Source of the DNA: Jannaschia seohaensis
GTDB lineage: Bacteria > Pseudomonadota > Alphaproteobacteria > Rhodobacterales > Rhodobacteraceae
Assembly: GCF_900116765.1 (NCBI RefSeq)
Contig: NZ_UETC01000014.1
Location: 1 to 64,000 of the forward strand
Direction: 5' to 3'
DNA: 64,000 bases
The position numbers were made by a program, and so were the translations under genes. Below, piece by piece: positions 43,854 to 55,323 of this stretch; position 1 is the stretch's first letter, and the number at the start of each line of letters is the position of its first letter. The notes below the pieces were generated by a model, which saw only the letters and a list, made by a program, of their open reading frames with translations, had not been told where the DNA came from and searched no databases.

Positions 43854-44842
43854 TGGGGGGCTCGAATATGGCCGCCGCCCCGCATGTTCCTGTTCTTCTG
43901 CAACCGATCCTCGACGCGGTCGGCACGCCTCACGGGACTTGGATCGACGCCACCATGGGCGCCGGCGGCTATACGCGCGCGTTGCTCGAAGCCGGAGCCG
44001 ACCGGGTGATCGGTCTCGACCGCGACCCGTTGGCCCACGAAATGGCGGCGGAGTGGGGCGCGGTGTGGCGCGAACGACTCGTTACCGTGAAGACCATCTT
44101 CTCGCGCATGGACGAGGTCGCCACGGGAGTCGACGGGGTGGTACTCGATCTCGGTGTGAGCTCGATGCAGCTCGACCGGGCCGAGAGAGGATTCAGCTTC
44201 ATGAAGGACGGACCGCTCGACATGCGCATGGGGGACGAGGGGCCGACCGCCGCCGACATCGTCAACCAGGCGCCCGAGGGCCTGCTGTCCGACATCCTCC
44301 ACCGCTACGGAGAGGAGCGCGCCGCCCGGCGCATCGCTCGGGCCATCGTCCGCGAGCGCGCCACCACGCCCTATACCACGACCGCGCAGCTGGCCGAGAC
44401 CGTCGTCGCCAACCTGCCGCGTTCGAAGCCGGGGCAGAGCCACCCGGCCACCCGCGCGTTCCAGGCGATCCGCATCGCCGTCAACGACGAGTTCGGCGAG
44501 CTGGCCGAGGGGCTGCAAGCGGCCGAGCGGGCGCTGGCCCCGGGCGGCTGGCTGGCCGTCGTCACCTTCCATTCGGTCGAGGACCGCGCGGTCAAACGCT
44601 TCCTCGCCGCCCGCTCCGACACCGGGGGCGGCGGCTCCCGCCACCTGCCGGAGCGCGCGGCCCGCGAGCCGGCCTTCGTGCTCCACGGCAAGGCGATCTC
44701 CCCGTCCGAGGCCGAGATCGCCGCCAATCCCCGCGCCCGCTCCGCCCGCCTGCGGCTGGCGCGGCGCACCGATGCTCCCGCCGCTCCGGTCGCCCGCCGC
44801 GACCTGGGGCTCCCTGAAATCACGCTGCCCCGGAGGTCCTGA
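43853..44842 (+). CDS. rsmH: 16S rRNA (cytosine1402-N4)-methyltransferase
   Basis: RsmH (MraW) methylates C1402 of 16S rRNA using S-adenosylmethionine. The product begins [14 protein letters not shown], has the SAM loop [17 protein letters not shown], the [11 protein letters not shown] motif and [17 protein letters not shown]. The ATG at 43853 overlaps the mraZ stop; ATG 43868 has a better-placed G-rich Shine-Dalgarno and is an equally good start. Confidence 0.95.
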   Translation: MGGSNMAAAPHVPVLLQPILDAVGTPHGTWIDATMGAGGYTRALLEAGADRVIGLDRDPLAHEMAAEWGAVWRERLVTVKTIFSRMDEVATGVDGVVLDLGVSSMQLDRAERGFSFMKDGPLDMRMGDEGPTAADIVNQAPEGLLSDILHRYGEERAARRIARAIVRERATTPYTTTAQLAETVVANLPRSKPGQSHPATRAFQAIRIAVNDEFGELAEGLQAAERALAPGGWLAVVTFHSVEDRAVKRFLAARSDTGGGGSRHLPERAAREPAFVLHGKAISPSEAEIAANPRARSARLRLARRTDAPAAPVARRDLGLPEITLPRRS

Positions 44843-45271
44843 ATGCGCGGATTCATCTATACGGTGTCCACGGTGATCGTCGTCCTTCTGGGCGTTTGGG
44901 CCTATCACGAGGGCTATGAGACGCGCGCCACCGAAAAGGCCGTCGCCCAATTGGAGCGTGAGATCGGTCAGCGCCATCAGGAGCTGTCGATGCTGCGCGC
45001 CGAATGGGCCTATCTCAACCGCCCCGACCGGTTGCAGGCCCTGGCGGAGATGAATTTCGAGCGGCTTGAACTGATGCCGCTCTCCTCCGACCACTTCGCA
45101 CTGATCGAACAGGTCGGCTATCCGCTGCCGGTGCTGGTGGCCGAAGCGCCGGTGGTCGCGGCCGAGGATTTCTCGGACGTCATCATCATGAACCACCGCT
45201 ATGGCGCCGACACCCAGCCCCGCGTGATCGCGCCGCCCACCCTGGCCGACGATGGGGAGCAGTTGCCATGA
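44843..45271 (+). CDS. ftsL: cell division protein FtsL
   Basis: FtsL is a bitopic membrane protein of the FtsQLB complex. The 142-residue product has a short cytoplasmic start, one transmembrane helix (YTVSTVIVVLLGVWAY, residues 5-20) and a coiled coil (KAVAQLEREIGQRHQELSML) ending in YLNRPDRLQALAE, the FtsL/DivIC signature. It starts directly after the rsmH stop with GGAGG upstream and overlaps ftsI by 4 bp. Confidence 0.9.
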   Translation: MRGFIYTVSTVIVVLLGVWAYHEGYETRATEKAVAQLEREIGQRHQELSMLRAEWAYLNRPDRLQALAEMNFERLELMPLSSDHFALIEQVGYPLPVLVAEAPVVAAEDFSDVIIMNHRYGADTQPRVIAPPTLADDGEQLP

Positions 45272-47067
45272 TCTTCCGCCGCCGCCCACGCCCGGAGCCG
45301 ACCGACCCGTTTCAGCCGGTTCCGACCCGCGTGCCCCGCGCCGCGCCCGCGCCGGTGGCGCAGGCTCCCCGCGAGAACCCGGAAAAGGTGCGCCTGCGCG
45401 CCGAACGGCGGCTCAAATTCACCGCCGCGTGTTTTGTGATGGGCTTCGCCACCGTCGCGGTGAAGATGGGCGCCATCGCCGCCTCCGAGGCGCGGGAGCC
45501 GTCGACCGGATCGCTCTCCGGCGCGACCATCGTCAACGCCCGCGCCGATATCACCGACCGCGAGGGGCGGGTGCTTGCGACCAATGTGACCGCCACCGCG
45601 CTCTACGCGCAGCCCCACAAGATGCTGGACCCGGTCGCCGCCGCCGAGGGGCTTGCGCGGATCTTCCCCGACATGGACGCGGAGACCTGGGCCCGGCGCT
45701 TTACCTCCGGCTCCAAGTTCTTCTGGCTCAAGGGGAATATCTCGCCCGAGCAGCAGCAGGCGGTCCACGATCTGGGCGAGCCGGGGCTGCTGTTCGGCAG
45801 CCGGGAGATGCGGCTCTATCCCAACGGCCCGCTCGCCGCCCATGTCCTGGGCGGCGCCCGCTATGGCGCGCAGGACGTGCGCGCGGCCGAGATCGTGGGC
45901 GTGGCCGGGGTGGAAAAGACCTTCGACGCCTATCTCTCCGACCCCGCGCAGGAGGGCGCTCCGCTGCGTCTCTCGCTCGACCTGCCGATCCAGGCCGCGG
46001 TGGAGCATGTGCTCGATGGCGGCATGAAGCTGATGAACGCCAAGGGCGCCGCCGCGATCCTGATGGACATCAAGACGGGCGAGGTCATTTCCCTCGCCTC
46101 CCTGCCGGATTTCGACCCGAACTCCCGCCCGCGCCCGGCGACCGAGGGCGATCCGGCCGACAGCCCGCTCTTCAACCGCGCCGTGCAGGGTGTCTACGAG
46201 TTGGGCTCCACCTTCAAGATCTTCACCACGGCGCAGTCGCTGGAACTGGGGCTGACCAATGCGGGCACGATGATCGACACGCGCGGGCCGCTGCGCCAGG
46301 GTCGGCACAGCATTCGCGACTTCCGCAATTACGGGCCGCAGCTGTCGGTCGCGGACGTGATCCGGCACTCGTCGAATGTCGGGACCGCACGCATGGCGCT
46401 CGATATCGGGGCGACCCGGCAGAAAGCCTTCCTGGAGAGCCTCGGCTTTTTCGAGCCCACTCCCCTGGAGATGGTCGAAGCGGCGTCCGGGCGTCCCATC
46501 GTGCCCGAGCGTTGGCCCGACATCACCACCATGACCGTCAGCTACGGGCACGGTCTCTCGACCTCGCCGCTGCATTTGGCGGTGGGCTATGCCTCGGTTC
46601 TCAATGGCGGAACCCGGGTGACGCCGACCCTGATGGCGCAGGAGACGCCGCCGCCCCTCGGCCCGCGCATCGTGTCTGCCCGCGTCTCCGCCGAGTCGCG
46701 GCACATGCTGCGCCGGGTCGTCACCGATGGAACGGCCTCCATGGGCGAGGTGCCGGGCTACCATGTCGGCGGCAAAACCGGGACGGCGGACAAGCCGAAA
46801 CATACGGGCGGCTACTGGGAGGATAAGGTGATCGCCACCTTCGCCTCGGTCTTCCCAGCCCATGACCCGAAATACGTGCTGATCGTGACCCTGGACGAGC
46901 CAGAGATCCGCGCCGCCGGAGAGGATCGGCGCACCGCCGGCTGGACCGCCGTGCCGGTCGCGTCCGAGATCGTGCGGCGGGTCGCGCCCCTGCTCGGCGT
47001 ACGGCCGGATTTCGATCCGGCCAAGGACGATTTCGGTGCATATCTGACACAGATGGCGCGGCGCTGA
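45268..47067 (+). CDS. ftsI: peptidoglycan D,D-transpeptidase FtsI (PBP3)
   Basis: FtsI cross-links septal peptidoglycan. The 599-residue protein has a proline/arginine-rich cytoplasmic tail, a transmembrane helix (about 48-70, FTAACFVMGFATVAVKMG), a pedestal domain with RADITDREGRVLATN, and the transpeptidase domain with S314-T-F-K317, S368-S-N370 (SSN) and K503-T-G505. ATG 45268 overlaps the ftsL stop. A 68-base gap precedes murE. Confidence 0.96.
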   Translation: MIFRRRPRPEPTDPFQPVPTRVPRAAPAPVAQAPRENPEKVRLRAERRLKFTAACFVMGFATVAVKMGAIAASEAREPSTGSLSGATIVNARADITDREGRVLATNVTATALYAQPHKMLDPVAAAEGLARIFPDMDAETWARRFTSGSKFFWLKGNISPEQQQAVHDLGEPGLLFGSREMRLYPNGPLAAHVLGGARYGAQDVRAAEIVGVAGVEKTFDAYLSDPAQEGAPLRLSLDLPIQAAVEHVLDGGMKLMNAKGAAAILMDIKTGEVISLASLPDFDPNSRPRPATEGDPADSPLFNRAVQGVYELGSTFKIFTTAQSLELGLTNAGTMIDTRGPLRQGRHSIRDFRNYGPQLSVADVIRHSSNVGTARMALDIGATRQKAFLESLGFFEPTPLEMVEAASGRPIVPERWPDITTMTVSYGHGLSTSPLHLAVGYASVLNGGTRVTPTLMAQETPPPLGPRIVSARVSAESRHMLRRVVTDGTASMGEVPGYHVGGKTGTADKPKHTGGYWEDKVIATFASVFPAHDPKYVLIVTLDEPEIRAAGEDRRTAGWTAVPVASEIVRRVAPLLGVRPDFDPAKDDFGAYLTQMARR

Positions 47068-47135
47068 TGGACGAGGCGGGCCGGCCGGTCTAAGGGGACA
47101 GGCCGAGGCATCTGCGCAAGAGTGGGGGGCGTTGG

Positions 47136-48584
47136 ATGAGGACTCTCTCCGAATTGGGGCTGGCGGGGCCGGACGGACTGAGCGTGTCGGGCCTTGCCGT
47201 CGATAACCGTCTGGTGCGTCCCGGCGACCTGTTTGCCGCACTGCCCGGAACCAATGTGCATGGCGCGCGCTTCGCGGCCGACGCCTTGGCGCGCGGGGCC
47301 GTGGCGGTGCTGACGGACCGGGCCGGGGCCGCGATGTTGCCCGAGGGCACGCCGATGGTCGTCGTCGAGGAGCCCCGCGCCGCGCTCGCCTTCGCCGCCG
47401 CGCTGATGGCGGGCCGTCAGCCCGAGACCATGGTCGCCGTCACCGGCACCAACGGCAAGACCAGCGTGGCCAGCTTCACCCGCCAGATCTGGGAAGCGCT
47501 GGGCCTGCAAGCCGCCAATCTCGGCACGACGGGGGTGGAGGGCGCCTTCCACGCGCCGGCGCTTCACACCACGCCCGAGCCGATCACGCTGCACGCCCTG
47601 CTGGCGGAGATGGCCGAGCATGGCGTGACCCATGCGGCGATGGAGGCGTCGTCCCACGGGCTCGACCAGCGGCGGCTGGAGGCGGTGCGGCTGGCCGCCG
47701 CCGGCTTTACCAACCTGACCCAGGACCATCTGGATTATCACGGCACGATGGAGGCCTATTTCGAGGCCAAGGCGGGACTCTTCGATCGGCTCTTGCCGGG
47801 GGAGGGCGTGGCCGTTGTCAATATCGACGACCCTTACGGGCTGGAATTGGCCGCCCGCTGCGAGGGGCGCGGGCAGGAGGTGATCGGCGTCGGCCGGGCG
47901 GAGCAGGCGCGGCTGCGCCTGACCGGCCAGCGTTTCGACGCGACGGGGCAGGAAGTCTTGTTCCGTTGGCAGGGGGCCGCCTCTTCGGCCCGGCTGGGCC
48001 TCATCGGCGGGTTCCAGGCGGCGAACGCGCTGCTGGCGGCGGGGTTGGTGATCGGTGCGGGGGAGGAGCCCGAGGCGGTCTTCGCCGCCCTGCCCAAGCT
48101 CATGGGCGTGCGCGGGCGGATGCAGCTGGCCGCGACGCGGGACAGCGGCGCCGCCGTCTTCGTCGATTACGCCCACACGCCCGACGCGGTGGCGACCGCG
48201 CTCAGGGCGCTGCGCCCGCATGTCATGGGCCGGATCGTCGCCATCGTCGGCGCCGGCGGCGACCGGGACCGGGGCAAGCGGCCGCTGATGGGCGCGGCGG
48301 CACAGGAACACGCCGACGCCGTCATCGTAACCGATGACAATCCGCGCTCCGAGGACCCCGCCGCGATCCGCGCTGCCGTTCTGGCTGGCGCGCCCGAGGC
48401 GGTCGAGGTGGGCGACCGGGCCGAGGCGATCCTGCGGGGCGTCGACATGCTGGAGGCGGGCGACGCGCTCCTGGTGATGGGCAAGGGGCACGAGACCGGG
48501 CAGACGGTGGGCGATATGGTGCTTCCCTTCGACGATGTGGAGCAGGCCTCGATTTCGGTCGCCGCGCTGGAGGGGCGGGCATGA
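47136..48584 (+). CDS. murE: UDP-MurNAc-L-Ala-D-Glu:meso-diaminopimelate ligase
   Basis: MurE adds meso-diaminopimelate to the peptidoglycan precursor. The 482-residue ligase has the ATP loop VAVTGTNGKTSVASF, the central YAHTPDAVATAL and the DAP-specific DNPRSEDP motif (DNPR in DAP-type MurE). Its stop overlaps the murF start by 4 bp. Confidence 0.96.
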   Translation: MRTLSELGLAGPDGLSVSGLAVDNRLVRPGDLFAALPGTNVHGARFAADALARGAVAVLTDRAGAAMLPEGTPMVVVEEPRAALAFAAALMAGRQPETMVAVTGTNGKTSVASFTRQIWEALGLQAANLGTTGVEGAFHAPALHTTPEPITLHALLAEMAEHGVTHAAMEASSHGLDQRRLEAVRLAAAGFTNLTQDHLDYHGTMEAYFEAKAGLFDRLLPGEGVAVVNIDDPYGLELAARCEGRGQEVIGVGRAEQARLRLTGQRFDATGQEVLFRWQGAASSARLGLIGGFQAANALLAAGLVIGAGEEPEAVFAALPKLMGVRGRMQLAATRDSGAAVFVDYAHTPDAVATALRALRPHVMGRIVAIVGAGGDRDRGKRPLMGAAAQEHADAVIVTDDNPRSEDPAAIRAAVLAGAPEAVEVGDRAEAILRGVDMLEAGDALLVMGKGHETGQTVGDMVLPFDDVEQASISVAALEGRA

Positions 48585-49957
48585 CGCTCTGGACGGCGGC
48601 GGAGGCGGCGGCGGCCACCGGGGGCGAGACTCGGGGTGACTGGTCCGTCACAGGGCTCAGCATCGACACCCGCACACTCCGCCCCGGAGAGCTGTTCGTC
48701 GCGCTGAAGGCCGCGCGGGACGGGCACGATTTCGTCGGCCAGGCCATCGCTGCCGGGGCGGGGGCCGCGCTGGTCTCCCGCGTGCCGGAGGGCTGCGAGG
48801 ACGCGCCGCTTTTGCTGGTGGAGGACGTCCAGCGCGCCTTGGAGGATCTCGGCCGCGCCGGGCGCGCCCGCAGCCGCGCCCGCGTTATCGCCGTCACCGG
48901 AAGCGTCGGGAAAACCTCCACCAAGGAGATGCTGCGCCACGTCCTGGCGCCCCAAGGCCAGGTCCATGCCGCCATCAAGAGCTTCAACAACCATTGGGGC
49001 GTGCCGCTGACGCTGGCCGCCATTCCGCCCGAGGCCGACTATGCGGTCGTCGAGATTGGCATGAACCATCCCGGCGAGATCGCTCCCCTGGCCGAGATGG
49101 CCGCGCCGCATGTCGCCATGGTCACGATCGTTGCCCCCGTTCACCTGGAGGCCTTCGACGACGGCATCGAGGGGATCGCCCGCGAGAAGGCCGCGATCTT
49201 CACCGGGCTCGGGCTGGACGGCGTCGCGATCTACAACGCCGATGTGGAAACCGCGCCGATCCTGGCGGAGCGGGGCAATGTGTCCTTCGGGACCGGTCCC
49301 GCCGATTGGCGTCTGCTCCAGGTCGAGGCGCAGCCCGACGGCACCTCCTGCCGGGCGGAGACGCCGCTGGGCGAGGTCGCCTATCGCATCGGCGCGCCGG
49401 GGGCCCATTTCGCGCTCAACGCGCTGTCGGTTCTGGCGGCGGTGCATCACGCAGGGGCGGATGTGGCGCGCGCCGCCATCGCCCTGGCGAACTGGGCACC
49501 GCCCGATGGGCGCGGCCGCCGCCACGCGGTGATGCTGGACCGCGAGGCGCCGCCGCTCGATCTGATCGACGACGCCTATAACGCGAACCCGGCCTCGGTC
49601 GGGGCGGCGCTGGCCCTCCTGGCCGGCACCGAAGTGCCGCGGCAGGCGCGCCGGATCGCCATCCTGGGCGACATGAAGGAACTTGGGCCGACCGGCCCGG
49701 ACCTGCACGCCGCGCTCGCGGAGCACCCGGCGATGGGCGCGCTCGACACCGTCCACACGGTCGGCCCGGTGATGCGGCATCTCCACGACGCCCTCCCGCC
49801 CGCCCTGCGCGGCCGCCATGCCGACACGTCGGAGGCGCTGGCCGCCAGCCTGCGGGAGATCGTGGCGCCGGGCGACGCGGTGCTGGTCAAGGGGTCTCTT
49901 TCGATGAAGATGGCCGTCCTGGTGGACGGCCTGCGCGCCTTGGCGCGTCAGGAGTGA
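48581..49957 (+). CDS. murF: UDP-MurNAc-tripeptide:D-Ala-D-Ala ligase
   Basis: MurF adds D-Ala-D-Ala to complete the pentapeptide. The 458-residue product has [20 protein letters not shown] at the front, the ATP loop [17 protein letters not shown], the [10 protein letters not shown] motif and [12 protein letters not shown]. The start overlaps murE by 4 bp; mraY begins 4 bases after its stop. Confidence 0.96.
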   Translation: MTLWTAAEAAAATGGETRGDWSVTGLSIDTRTLRPGELFVALKAARDGHDFVGQAIAAGAGAALVSRVPEGCEDAPLLLVEDVQRALEDLGRAGRARSRARVIAVTGSVGKTSTKEMLRHVLAPQGQVHAAIKSFNNHWGVPLTLAAIPPEADYAVVEIGMNHPGEIAPLAEMAAPHVAMVTIVAPVHLEAFDDGIEGIAREKAAIFTGLGLDGVAIYNADVETAPILAERGNVSFGTGPADWRLLQVEAQPDGTSCRAETPLGEVAYRIGAPGAHFALNALSVLAAVHHAGADVARAAIALANWAPPDGRGRRHAVMLDREAPPLDLIDDAYNANPASVGAALALLAGTEVPRQARRIAILGDMKELGPTGPDLHAALAEHPAMGALDTVHTVGPVMRHLHDALPPALRGRHADTSEALAASLREIVAPGDAVLVKGSLSMKMAVLVDGLRALARQE

Positions 49958-49961
49958 TGAC

Positions 49962-51040
<1,079 letters not shown>

Positions 51041-51044
<4 letters not shown>

Positions 51045-51433
51045 GCCGCGTCACCGGAACCGCGATGATCGCGGAGATGAACCCGCACCGCCATCCCGGG
51101 GCCTGGGTCTTCGTCACCTGTCCCGAGGATCGGCCGGATCTGGTCGCGCGGGCCATCGCCACCATGCGCGAAGGCGAGGGGCTGTCGCTGATCCTGCCCG
51201 ATGGCGCGCTGCCTTTCGCAGAGGGGCCGCGCATGGCCTGGATCGAGCTCAGGGTGAATTCGGCGCTGGACGGGGTCGGGCTGACGGCGGCGGTGGCGAC
51301 GGTGCTCGCCGGGGCCGAGATCCCGTGCAATGTCGTGGCTGGGCACCATCACGACCACCTCTTCGTGCCCGAGGACATGGCGGATCGCGCCCTGGCCCTG
51401 CTCCGGGCGCGCGCCCGAGAGGAGAGGGCATGA
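51041..51433 (+). CDS. ACT-like domain protein inserted in the dcw cluster
   Basis: A 130-residue protein resembling a tandem ACT/CASTOR-type domain ([21 protein letters not shown], then [20 protein letters not shown] and [10 protein letters not shown]). Such proteins bind small molecules, often amino acids, but the ligand is unknown. It overlaps mraY and the following SDR gene by 4 bp each, so it is embedded in the dcw operon although not a dcw gene. Confidence 0.65.
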
Positions 51434-52074
51434 CGACGGCGCTCGTGACCGGTGGAAATCGCGGCATCGGCCTGGCCATCGCGCGCGCGCTGCACGCCGA
51501 GGGGATGGATGTTTGCCTCGCCGCCCGCTCCGGCGGAGAGGCGGCGGCGCAGGAGATCGGCTGCCGGTTGGTCGAGATGGACCTCGCCTCGGACGCTTCC
51601 ATCGAGGCTGGGCTCGCGGCGGCGGGGCCGGTCGATGTGCTGGTCAATAACGCAGGCGTCCTCTGGGAGGAGGGGCTGTGGGACGATCCCGGCCATTTTG
51701 ACGAGAGCTTCGCCGTGATGGTGCGGGCACCCTTCCGCCTGATGCGCGCGCTGGTCCCCGGGATGGGGCCGGAGGGCCGGGTCGTGAACGTCTCCTCGGG
51801 CTGGGGCAGCTTCGACGAAGGGCTGGGCGGCGGCGGCGCCTATGGCCCGGCCAAGGCCGCGCTGAACGCGCTGACGGTCCGCGCCGCGGAAGAGGCCCCG
51901 GAGGGCGTCAAGATCAACGCGATGTGCCCGGGATGGGTGCGAACGCGCATGGGCGGGCCGGGCGCCAACCGTTCCCCCGAACAGGCCGCCGGCGCCGCTG
52001 TCTGGCTCGCCACCTTGCCGCCGGACGGGCCAACGGGAGGCTTTTTCCGCGACCGGAGGCCGATCCCATGGTGA
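51430..52074 (+). CDS. SDR family oxidoreductase in the dcw cluster
   Basis: A 214-residue short-chain dehydrogenase with TGGNRGIG at residues 7-14, NNAGVLWEEG near 74, and YGPAK as the catalytic Tyr/Lys pair. The C-terminal part is short and ends RDRRPIPW. The substrate is unknown; relatives include carbonyl reductase-like enzymes. The ATG overlaps the ACT-gene stop and its end overlaps the next small gene by 7 bp, so it is co-transcribed with division genes. Confidence 0.82.
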   Translation: MTTALVTGGNRGIGLAIARALHAEGMDVCLAARSGGEAAAQEIGCRLVEMDLASDASIEAGLAAAGPVDVLVNNAGVLWEEGLWDDPGHFDESFAVMVRAPFRLMRALVPGMGPEGRVVNVSSGWGSFDEGLGGGGAYGPAKAALNALTVRAAEEAPEGVKINAMCPGWVRTRMGGPGANRSPEQAAGAAVWLATLPPDGPTGGFFRDRRPIPW

Positions 52075-52343
52075 AGCTGCGCAACCCGCTCATCGCCCGC
52101 GAGGGGCCGCCGGTCGCGCTTAACGTGCGGGCGGCGCGCTGGGGCGCCTTGGCCTGCGTCGCGGCCGTGGCGGTGATGGCCGGGCCGATCCTGCGGGGCC
52201 ATGGCGATGCCGAGGCCTGGCTCGCCGCGCGCCCGGAGGCCTGCGGCACCCGTCCCGAGGCGCGGGTCGCGCCGCCGGATGCCTCCGATTTGCGCGCGGC
52301 GTCGGCGCTCTGGTTCATTGAGACATGCGAGGTTGCCGAATGA
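52068..52343 (+). CDS. small single-pass membrane protein before murD
   Basis: A 91-residue protein with one hydrophobic segment ([15 protein letters not shown], about 27-41) and a periplasmic tail with two cysteines ([19 protein letters not shown]) that could form a disulfide. No family recognised. It overlaps the SDR by 7 bp and murD by 4 bp, so it is translated within the operon. Confidence 0.6.
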   Translation: MVKLRNPLIAREGPPVALNVRAARWGALACVAAVAVMAGPILRGHGDAEAWLAARPEACGTRPEARVAPPDASDLRAASALWFIETCEVAE

Positions 52344-53722
52344 TTCCCGTCCGAGGCTATGAGGGGGCCACCATTGCGGTGCTGGGCCTGGGCCGCTCCG
52401 GCTTGACCGCGGCGCGTGCGCTCCGCGCCGGCGGCGCCGAGGTGATCGCCTGGGATGACGGCGCCAAGGGGCGGGAGGCGGCGGAGGCCGAGGGCTTCAC
52501 CCTGCGGGAGCTTTCCAAGCCCGGCGCGCTGGACGGCGTCGCGACGCTGATCACCAGCCCGGGCATCCCGCATCTCTACCCCGCGCCGCACCCGGCCATC
52601 GCCGCCGCGTGGCGCGCGGGCGTTGCGGTCGACAACGATGTCGGCCTGTTCTTCCGCTCGCTGGGTTGGGACGACAGCGCCCCGCGCGTCGTCGCCATCA
52701 CCGGCTCCAACGGCAAGTCGACCACGTCGGCGCTGCTGCATCACATCCTGGTCGAGGCGGGCAAGCGGGCGCATCTGGCGGGCAATATCGGGCGTGGCGT
52801 GCTGGATCTGGACCCCCCGGAGGAGGACGAGATCATCGTGCTGGAGCTGTCGAGCTACCAGACCGAACTCGCACGCTCGCTGACGCCCGACGTGGCGGTC
52901 TTCACCAACCTCTCGCCCGACCACCTGGACCGGCATGCGGGCTTCGGCGGCTATTTCGCGGCCAAGCGCCGGCTTTTCGCCGAGGGCGGGCCGGACCGCG
53001 CTGTGATCGGGGTGGACGAGAACGAGGGGCTGTTCCTCGCCAACCAGCTTCAGGAGGCCGCGGTGGACGACCGGGTGATCCGGGTCGCGTCGGGGAAGCT
53101 GGAAGGCCCGGGCTGGACGGTGACGGCGCGCAAGGGCTGGCTGGCGGAGACCCGCAAGGGACGGCAGGTCGCTTCGGTAGATCTGCGCGACATCGCGGGC
53201 CTGCCCGGCAAACACAACCATCAAAACGCCTGCTGCGCCTGGGCTGCCGCGCGCAGCCTGGGTTTGGGGCCGCGGGAGATCGAGGCGGGGCTGCGCTCCT
53301 ATCCTGGCCTGCCTCACCGGTCCCAGCGGATCGCGGAGCGGGCGGGCGTGGCCTATGTCAACGACTCGAAGGCGACGAATGTCGACGCGGCGGTGCAGGC
53401 GCTCCAGGCTTTCGAGCGGATCCGCTGGATCTGCGGCGGTTTGCAGAAGGAGGGCGGGCTGGAGGCGCTGCATCCCCACCTGTCCTGCGTCGCCAAGGCC
53501 TATGTGATCGGACGGGAGGCCGCGGGCTTCGCGCTGGGCCTGGGTCAGGGCGTGGAGGTCGAAGTCTGCGGCGACATGGCGACCGCGGTCGCTGCCGCCG
53601 CGCGGGACGCGCAGCCGGGCGAGACGGTGCTACTGGCCCCTGCGGCGGCCAGCTTCGACCAATATGACAGCTTCGAGCGGCGCGGCGAGGATTTCGCCGC
53701 CCGGGTCGCGGCTCTGGATTGA
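52340..53722 (+). CDS. murD: UDP-MurNAc-L-alanine:D-glutamate ligase
   Basis: MurD adds D-glutamate to UDP-MurNAc-L-Ala. The 460-residue ligase has an N-terminal Rossmann motif [16 protein letters not shown], the ATP loop [48 protein letters not shown] and [14 protein letters not shown] 52340 overlaps the previous stop. It is the last dcw gene here: ftsW, normally next, is missing, and an intergenic repeat follows 38 bases later. Confidence 0.95.
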   Translation: MIPVRGYEGATIAVLGLGRSGLTAARALRAGGAEVIAWDDGAKGREAAEAEGFTLRELSKPGALDGVATLITSPGIPHLYPAPHPAIAAAWRAGVAVDNDVGLFFRSLGWDDSAPRVVAITGSNGKSTTSALLHHILVEAGKRAHLAGNIGRGVLDLDPPEEDEIIVLELSSYQTELARSLTPDVAVFTNLSPDHLDRHAGFGGYFAAKRRLFAEGGPDRAVIGVDENEGLFLANQLQEAAVDDRVIRVASGKLEGPGWTVTARKGWLAETRKGRQVASVDLRDIAGLPGKHNHQNACCAWAAARSLGLGPREIEAGLRSYPGLPHRSQRIAERAGVAYVNDSKATNVDAAVQALQAFERIRWICGGLQKEGGLEALHPHLSCVAKAYVIGREAAGFALGLGQGVEVEVCGDMATAVAAAARDAQPGETVLLAPAAASFDQYDSFERRGEDFAARVAALD

Positions 53723-53760
53723 GCCGGCCCCCTGATCCTGGCGGAGGCACGCCACGGAAG

Positions 53761-53832
53761 CGGGGGAGGGGGGCTCTGCCCCCCGTCGGCAAAGCCGACT
53801 CCCCCCGGAGTATTTTTGGCCAGAAGAAGGAG
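53761..53832 (+). repeat. Rhodobacteraceae intergenic repeat, copy B
   Basis: It has the same organisation as copy A: GGGGGGCTCTGCCCCCC, a TCGGC/GCCGA stem, CCCCCCGGAGTATTTTTGG and CCAGAAGAAGGAGGG. It lies directly after murD, where the dcw cluster stops. The core after the C-rich arm is identical to copy A over about 25 bases. Confidence 0.88.
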
Positions 53833-53908
53833 GGACGGGCGCGCAGGGCGGCTGCCCATCGGCCCTGAGCCGTGGCAGAATGGACAGACAGCAGATCAGG
53901 AGGATGCC

Positions 53909-54178
53909 ATGCCCCTTTCCAACATCCGTGTCGAGGATGAGGTCTTCACCGCCGAGGGCGACGTCGGTCTCGGCGCCGTCCGGGAGATCCTGCCCGATCA
54001 CCTATGGGTCAGTATCGAAGGCTATGGCGACATCCGCATCGACCCCGAGCAGATCGTCGCGGCCCATGACGGCAAGGTCGTGCTCGATGTCACGAAGCTG
54101 CCGGAGCACCTTCAGACGTTGATTGCGCATGTTCATGACGGAGAGGTGCAGCAGCCGTCGGAGGCATCCGAAGGCTAG
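53909..54178 (+). CDS. small PRC-barrel-like / DUF2171-like protein
   Basis: An 89-residue acidic protein: NIRVEDEVFTAEGDVGLGAV, ILPDHLWVSIEGYGDIRIDP, EQIVAAHDGKVVLDV. The pattern (a conduit from a regulatory turn to IAAHDGKVVLDVTKL) resembles PRC-barrel and DUF2171 proteins found near photosynthesis or stress genes. Function unknown. CAGGAGG precedes the ATG at 53909. Confidence 0.6.
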   Translation: MPLSNIRVEDEVFTAEGDVGLGAVREILPDHLWVSIEGYGDIRIDPEQIVAAHDGKVVLDVTKLPEHLQTLIAHVHDGEVQQPSEASEG

Positions 54179-54600
54179 GTTCGGGCCTCGTAGCGCGTCT
54201 GGACGGTGGCTGCGAGGACGGCTGCGGCGTGCAGGGGCGCGCCGCGTCCTCCGGTGCATCCCCCAGGCCCCGGAGCGCGGGACAGGAACGGCCCTGATCC
54301 CCCGGCGGTCACTGCGCATCAGGCCGCGCATATCCGGGGCAAGAGCGGGTCCAGTTGGCCCCCCTTTCCGTCACTTGGCCTGACGGGAGCCCAATTCAGC
54401 CTCCGCCCCCCGGCCGGACCCACCGGAGAGGGCCTACGGATGAGGGGCGGGCGGTCCCTCGGTCGCTCCCTGCGCCACCCATGTCGCGTCCTTCCCGGGA
54501 CGCGCGGCGATTGGCTCAGCGGCCTCGGATCGGAGGCCCCCGCATTGCGCGCGCTTGATCCGGACCGTCCGGCAGCGCATCGTCGCGGCGGGAGGAGCAC
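54179..54600. other. intergenic, no supported gene
   Basis: 422 bases between the PRC-like gene and an SDR. Open frames are Arg/Pro-rich and mutually overlapping, as expected from high-GC noncoding DNA. I see no clear promoter or terminator; the SDR has GGGAGGAGC just before its ATG. Confidence 0.5.
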
Positions 54601-55317
54601 ATGGCGGACAGGACCCCACAGGCCGTCGTCATCGGCGGCACCAGCGGGATCGGCGCGGGGGTCGCCGCGGCCTTGCTCGACCGCGGCTGGGACGTGCTCG
54701 CGACGGGGCTGTCCGAAGCGGAAGCGGCAGGCTTCGCGGCGGCGGAGCCCCGTGCGCGGACGGCCGCGCTCGACGTGACGGACGGGGCGGCGGTGGCCGG
54801 GCTTTTCGCCGCGCTGGACCGGCTCGACGGGCTGGTCTGTTGCGCGGGCATGATCGCGCGGGGGGCGGAGTTCGAGATCGAAACCTTCGAGAAAGTCATC
54901 GACGTGAACCTGACCGGCACCATGCGCTGCTGCGTGGCGGCCCGCCCTCTGCTGGCCGCGTCCGGGGGCGCCATCGTCACCACGGCCTCGATGCTGAGCT
55001 ATTTCGGCGGCCCCCTGGTGCCCGCCTATTCCGCCTCCAAGGGCGGCGTGGCGCAGTTGACCAAGGCGCTGGCCGTTGCCTGGGCGGCCGAGGGCATTCG
55101 CGTCAACGCCATGGCCCCCGGCTGGATCGAGACCGAGATGACGGCGCCGCTGCGCGCCGACGCGGCCCGCGCGGAGCCGATCCTGGCCCGCACGCCCCAG
55201 GCGCGTTGGGGCCGGCCCGCAGAGGTCGGCGCGCTGGCCGCCTGGCTTCTCTCCGACGACGCTTCCTTCGTGACCGGAAGCGTCTATCCCGTGGATGGCG
55301 GCTATGCCGCGATGTGA
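54601..55317 (+). CDS. SDR family NAD(P)-dependent oxidoreductase
   Basis: A 238-residue classical SDR with GGTSGIGAG near 12-20, CCAGMIARG near 81, and YSASKGGVAQLTKAL supplying the catalytic Tyr/Lys; the ending VTGSVYPVDGGYAAM is typical. Substrate unknown. It ends 6 bases before a cupin dioxygenase, implying one transcript and a shared catabolic pathway. Confidence 0.88.
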   Translation: MADRTPQAVVIGGTSGIGAGVAAALLDRGWDVLATGLSEAEAAGFAAAEPRARTAALDVTDGAAVAGLFAALDRLDGLVCCAGMIARGAEFEIETFEKVIDVNLTGTMRCCVAARPLLAASGGAIVTTASMLSYFGGPLVPAYSASKGGVAQLTKALAVAWAAEGIRVNAMAPGWIETEMTAPLRADAARAEPILARTPQARWGRPAEVGALAAWLLSDDASFVTGSVYPVDGGYAAM

Positions 55318-55323
55318 GGACCG

